In this document: one piece after another, positions 60,853 through 64,000 of the stretch
Layout of the letters: the number at the start of each line of letters is the position of its first letter
Position numbering within the stretch: position 1 is the stretch's first letter
Source of the DNA: Azospirillum formosense
Lineage (GTDB): Bacteria > Pseudomonadota > Alphaproteobacteria > Azospirillales > Azospirillaceae
Length of the DNA: 64,000 nt
Assembly: GCF_040500525.1 (NCBI RefSeq)
Contig: NZ_CP159402.1
Location: 1 to 64,000 of the forward strand
Direction: 5' to 3'
Translations under genes and position numbers: made by a program
The notes under the pieces: generated by a model
The model's input: only the letters and a program-made list of their open reading frames with translations
What the model was told of the DNA's origin: nothing
Database searches by the model: none

Positions 60853-61024
60853 GAGGAATCCCTTAGGGTGGAGCGCGCCAGGGTAGACGGGATAACCGGC
60901 GCCCGTCCATCGGCCCGAGGTTTTATACCGTTTCCGAAAGAGTTCGGTCCCGGATGGGCGTTGCGGCACGGCACGGCCGCCCTGACGCTTGCATTGCCGG
61001 TCCCCAGGCCCAAAACTTACGCTT

Positions 61025-63538
61025 ATGACCTCTGTCCTTTCTTCGTCCGGGGGCGGTCTGGGTGCGGGTGGCCGGGTGGTCGCCGTGCTGGGGCCGACCA
61101 ACACCGGGAAAACCCATCTCGCCATCGAGCGCATGCTCGGCCACCGGACGGGGATGATCGGCTTTCCGCTGCGCCTGCTGGCCCGCGAGAACTACGACCG
61201 CATCGTGTCGATCAAGGGCAGGAACGCCGTCGCCCTGGTGACGGGGGAGGAAAAGATCCTGCCGCCCAGCCCGTCCTACTGGGTGTGCACGGTGGAATCC
61301 ATGCCGCTCGACCGGGCGGTGGACTTCCTGGCGGTGGACGAGGTGCAGCTCTGCGCCGATCCGGAGCGCGGGCACATCTTCACCGACCGGCTGCTCAACG
61401 CGCGCGGGCTGGTCGAGACGATGTTCCTCGGCTCCGACACGGTGCAGCCGCTGATCCGCCGGCTGGTGCCGCGCGCCGAGTTCATCAGTCGGCCGCGCTT
61501 CTCGCAGCTGACCTACGCCGGCTACCGCAAGCTGACGCGCCTGCCGCCGCGCTCCTGCGTCGTCGCCTTCTCGGCGACCGACGTCTACGCGCTGGCCGAG
61601 ATGATCCGGCGCCAGCGCGGCGGCACAGCGGTGGTGCTGGGCGCGCTGTCCCCGCGCACCCGCAACGCCCAGGTCGGGCTCTACCAGGCGGGGGAGGTCG
61701 ACTATCTGGTGGCGACCGACGCCATCGGCATGGGGCTGAACATGGACGTCGACCATGTCGCCTTCGCCCGCATCGTGAAGTTCGACGGCTTCGCCCCGCG
61801 CCGCCTGCGCGCGCCGGAGGTGGCGCAGATCGCCGGGCGCGCCGGGCGGCACATGCGCGACGGCACCTTCGGCACCACCGACGAGGTGGGGGAGCTGGAG
61901 GCCGATGTGGTCGACCGCGTCGAGAACCACCAGTTCGAGACGATCAAGACGCTGATGTGGCGCAACAGCAAGCTGCGCTTCGACACGCCGGGCTTCCTGC
62001 TGAAGTCGCTGGAGGAGCGCCCGCCGATCCCCGAGCTGCTGCGCGCCCGCGACGCCGACGACCATCTGGCGCTCCAGGCGCTGGTCCGCGACCATGAGGT
62101 GATGGATCTCGCCAAGGGCCGCGACAACGTGCGCCTGCTCTGGGAGGTCTGCCAAGTCCCCGACTTCCGCAAGGTGCTGTCGGACGCCCACACCCGGCTG
62201 CTCGGGCAGATCTTCCGGCAGCTGCGCACCGGCATCGGGCGGCTGGACGAGGATTGGGCGGCCAAGCAGATCGCCCGGCTCGACCGCACCGAGGGCGACA
62301 TCGACGCGCTGGTCGCCCGCATCGCCCACATCCGCACCTGGACCTACATCTCCAACCGTCCCTCCTGGCTGACCGACCCGGTGCACTGGCAGGCGCGCAC
62401 CCGCGCCATCGAGGACAAGCTGTCCGACGCCCTGCACGAGCGGCTGACGCAGCGCTTCATCGACCGCCGCTCGGCCACGCTGGTCCGCACGCTGAAGGAC
62501 GGGCGGGACCTGATCGGCGGCGTGCGCGCCGACGGCGAGGTGGTGGTGGAGGGCCACCCGGTGGGCCGGCTGGAGGGCTTCCGCTTCGTCCCCGACGCCC
62601 CGGAGCGCTCGGAGGAGGCCAAGTCCCTGCTGACCGCCGCCCGCCGCGCGCTGCGCGAGGAGGTGGCGTCCCGCCTGCGCGCTTTCGAGCAGGAGCCGGA
62701 CGACGTGTTCGCCCTGGGACCGGACGGGGTGCTGACGGCCGACGGGCTGCCGGTGGCCCGGCTCGGCCCCGGCCCGTCGGTGCTGACCCCGGCGGTTCTG
62801 CCCTTCGACGAGGGGCTGCTCGACCAGGGTCAACTCGACCGCGTGCGCGTCCGCTTGGAGCGCTGGCTGAAGGACCGCGTCGCCGCCCGGCTGCGCCCCC
62901 TGCTGGCGCTGCGCGATGCGACCGATCTGACGGGAACGGCGCGTGGTCTGGCCTTCCAGCTCGTCGAGAACATGGGGGCGATGCCCCGCGCGCCGGTCGC
63001 CCCGCTCGTGGATGGGCTGGAGAAGGCCGACCGCAAGGCGCTGTCCCGCCACGGTGTGCGGCTTGGCGTGTCGCATCTCTACCTGACCGCGCTCGCCAAG
63101 CCGGGGGCGGTGGAACTGCGCGGGCTGCTGTGGGCGGTGAAGAACCGGCTGACCCTGCCGGTGCCGATCCCGCCGCCGGGCCGCGTCTCGGTGGAGGCCA
63201 CCGGCGCGCCGCCCGCCTTCTGGGAGGCCATCGGCTACCCGGCGGCGGGGCCGCGGGCGCTGCGGGTGGACATGCTCGACCGGCTGGAGACCGAGCTTCT
63301 GACCGCCGCCAAGGAGAACCGGACGGTGGCCGAGCCGGCGCTGGCCCAGATGATCGGCGCCAGGCCGGACGAGCTGGGGGCGGTGATGAAGGGGCTTGGC
63401 TACACCCGCTCGGTGGCGGAGGATGGAGCGGTTTCCTGGCGCCGCCGCCGCAACCCGCGCCACAAGCCCCGCCGCGAGGCCCCCGTCAACGCCGACCACC
63501 CCTTCGCCAAGCTGCGCCAGCTTTCGGGAATTGGATGA
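61025..63538 (+). CDS. Suv3-like DExH RNA/DNA helicase
   Basis: An 837-residue SF2 helicase like mitochondrial SUPV3L1/Suv3 and its alphaproteobacterial relatives. Motif I VLGPTNTGKTHLAIERML, motif II DEVQ (LAVDEVQLCADPERGH), motif III region FLGSDTV, motif V DYLVATDAIGMGLNM and motif VI QIAGRAGRHMRDGTFG are intact, with a long helical C-terminus. It is predicted to unwind RNA, possibly with a nuclease. The next gene is an S4-domain RNA-binding protein, a pairing often seen in this class. ATG 61025 gives a short Ser/Gly-rich N-terminus before motif I. Confidence 0.9.
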   Translation: MTSVLSSSGGGLGAGGRVVAVLGPTNTGKTHLAIERMLGHRTGMIGFPLRLLARENYDRIVSIKGRNAVALVTGEEKILPPSPSYWVCTVESMPLDRAVDFLAVDEVQLCADPERGHIFTDRLLNARGLVETMFLGSDTVQPLIRRLVPRAEFISRPRFSQLTYAGYRKLTRLPPRSCVVAFSATDVYALAEMIRRQRGGTAVVLGALSPRTRNAQVGLYQAGEVDYLVATDAIGMGLNMDVDHVAFARIVKFDGFAPRRLRAPEVAQIAGRAGRHMRDGTFGTTDEVGELEADVVDRVENHQFETIKTLMWRNSKLRFDTPGFLLKSLEERPPIPELLRARDADDHLALQALVRDHEVMDLAKGRDNVRLLWEVCQVPDFRKVLSDAHTRLLGQIFRQLRTGIGRLDEDWAAKQIARLDRTEGDIDALVARIAHIRTWTYISNRPSWLTDPVHWQARTRAIEDKLSDALHERLTQRFIDRRSATLVRTLKDGRDLIGGVRADGEVVVEGHPVGRLEGFRFVPDAPERSEEAKSLLTAARRALREEVASRLRAFEQEPDDVFALGPDGVLTADGLPVARLGPGPSVLTPAVLPFDEGLLDQGQLDRVRVRLERWLKDRVAARLRPLLALRDATDLTGTARGLAFQLVENMGAMPRAPVAPLVDGLEKADRKALSRHGVRLGVSHLYLTALAKPGAVELRGLLWAVKNRLTLPVPIPPPGRVSVEATGAPPAFWEAIGYPAAGPRALRVDMLDRLETELLTAAKENRTVAEPALAQMIGARPDELGAVMKGLGYTRSVAEDGAVSWRRRRNPRHKPRREAPVNADHPFAKLRQLSGIG

Positions 63539-63549
63539 AAATATTTGCT

Positions 63550-63640
63550 GTTGCCCCCTCCCTAACCCTCCCCCGCCTTCGGCGAGGGAGGGGACTTCGC
63601 AAATTTTCCCTCTCCCGCGCAGCGCGGGAGGGTGGGGGTC
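63550..63640. repeat. C/G-rich palindromic intergenic element, copy 6
   Basis: Starts GTTGCCCCCTCCCTAACCCT, with inner hairpin CCTTCGGCGAGGG and right arm CCCGCGCAGCGCGGGAGGG. It fills the gap between the helicase and S4 genes; its G-rich right end (GGAGGGTGGGGG) lies 5-20 bases before the S4 ATG and may supply the ribosome site. Confidence 0.82.
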
Positions 63641-63644
63641 CCGC

Positions 63645-64000
63645 ATGACCGACCTCGACGACGACGACGATCTCCCCGACTCCGGCTCCGACCCCACCCC
63701 GGCGGGCCGGCTGCGGATCGACAAGTGGCTGTGGTTCGCGCGCTTCTTCAAGACGCGCAGCCTCGCGGCGAAGCTGTGCAACGGCGGCGGGGTGCGGGTG
63801 TCCGGCACGGTGGTCGGCAAGGCGCATTACGCGGTGAAGCCCGGCGACGTGCTGACCTTCGCCCAGGGGCGGCACATCCGCGTCATCAAGGTGATCGCCC
63901 TCGGCAGCCGGCGCGGCCCGGCGCCGGAGGCGCAGGCCCTCTACGAGGACCTCGCCCCGCCGGTGCGCGAGGAGGCGATCCAGGACCCCTACCGCGCGCC
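63645..64000 (+). CDS. S4-domain RNA-binding protein (HslR-like), 3' end cut by window
   Basis: A cytosolic RNA-binding protein whose end lies outside the window; 118 codons are visible. An acidic N-terminus (DLDDDDDLPDSG) precedes an S4 domain: LRIDKWLWFARFFKTRSLAAKLCNGGGVRVSGT and VKPGDVLTFAQG. HslR relatives bind stalled 50S subunits. The ATG is 106 bases after the helicase gene, directly behind repeat copy 6. Confidence 0.88.
   Translation, partial: MTDLDDDDDLPDSGSDPTPAGRLRIDKWLWFARFFKTRSLAAKLCNGGGVRVSGTVVGKAHYAVKPGDVLTFAQGRHIRVIKVIALGSRRGPAPEAQALYEDLAPPVREEAIQDPYRA

Noticed and set aside
60923..63820. 965-codon minus-strand ORF opposite the Suv3-like helicase
   Set aside because: All helicase motifs are on the plus strand; the antisense product is His/Arg/Gln-rich without recognisable folds.

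Overview
The window is GC-rich, densely coded DNA that begins exactly at the first codon of dnaA, so the replicon was probably linearised there by convention. The gene content fits a free-living, microaerobic alphaproteobacterium, most likely Azospirillum or a close relative in the Rhodospirillales. The evidence is the cbb3 oxidase cluster under FNR-type sites, the rhizobial-style phoR-pstSCAB-phoUB order, the long alphaproteobacterial PstC and PstA, the MaeB malic enzyme with a phosphotransacetylase-like tail, the CoaBC-Dut-Rrf2-CysK block and the Suv3-like helicase/S4 pair. This is inference from protein families; no 16S gene is present. I found no rRNA, tRNA, CRISPR array, insertion sequence, prophage or clear pseudogene.

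Layout. 1-2620: dnaA and a receiver-GGDEF protein. 2814-9951: a PotABCD-type ABC importer (binding protein, ATPase, two permeases) whose genes are split by an opposite-strand copper-related block (DUF2946, YcnI/DUF1775, CopC-CopD fusion). 9964-15476: a small acidic protein, a thioesterase, a Tat-exported multicopper oxidase, two RNA methyltransferases and a GNAT-like protein. 15723-24924: ccoNOQP, a terminator, ccoGHIS, then an FNR regulator. FNR-type boxes lie upstream of both ccoN and ccoG, each 22 nt from a -10-like hexamer. 25143-27413: malic enzyme. 27544-35501: a phosphate regulon with a three-unit Pho box before pstS.

35655-37199: a minus-strand trio (small His-rich protein, DsrE-like protein, MoeB/ThiF-type E1). 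37272-38081: an unrecognised two-repeat beta-rich protein with its own sigma70-like promoter. 38422-41659: coaBC-dut-rrf2 and cysK, with a perfect inverted repeat between rrf2 and cysK. 41941-47316: a sigma54-type response regulator with a His-rich linker, a cold-shock protein and a hybrid kinase with an HPt domain. 47348-51366: an ABC importer for Mn or Zn, divergent from a SAM hydroxide adenosyltransferase. 52273-55628: a receiver-like protein lacking key residues, a HAD hydrolase, a coiled-coil protein, Fur and a transglutaminase-like protein. 55663-64000: histidine kinase, htpG, a secreted unknown, a Suv3-like helicase and the start of an S4 RNA-binding protein.

The genes group around oxygen, copper, phosphate and metal homeostasis. 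The copper proteins, the CcoI copper ATPase and the multicopper oxidase all bear on copper supply or detoxification near a copper-haem oxidase. The clearest non-gene signal is a family of six long palindromic C/G-rich intergenic elements, each directly 3' of a coding gene. I see no clearly new multi-gene system. The best unexplained items are this repeat family, the E1/DsrE/His-rich trio, the two-repeat beta protein and the receiver domains that lack phosphorylation residues.
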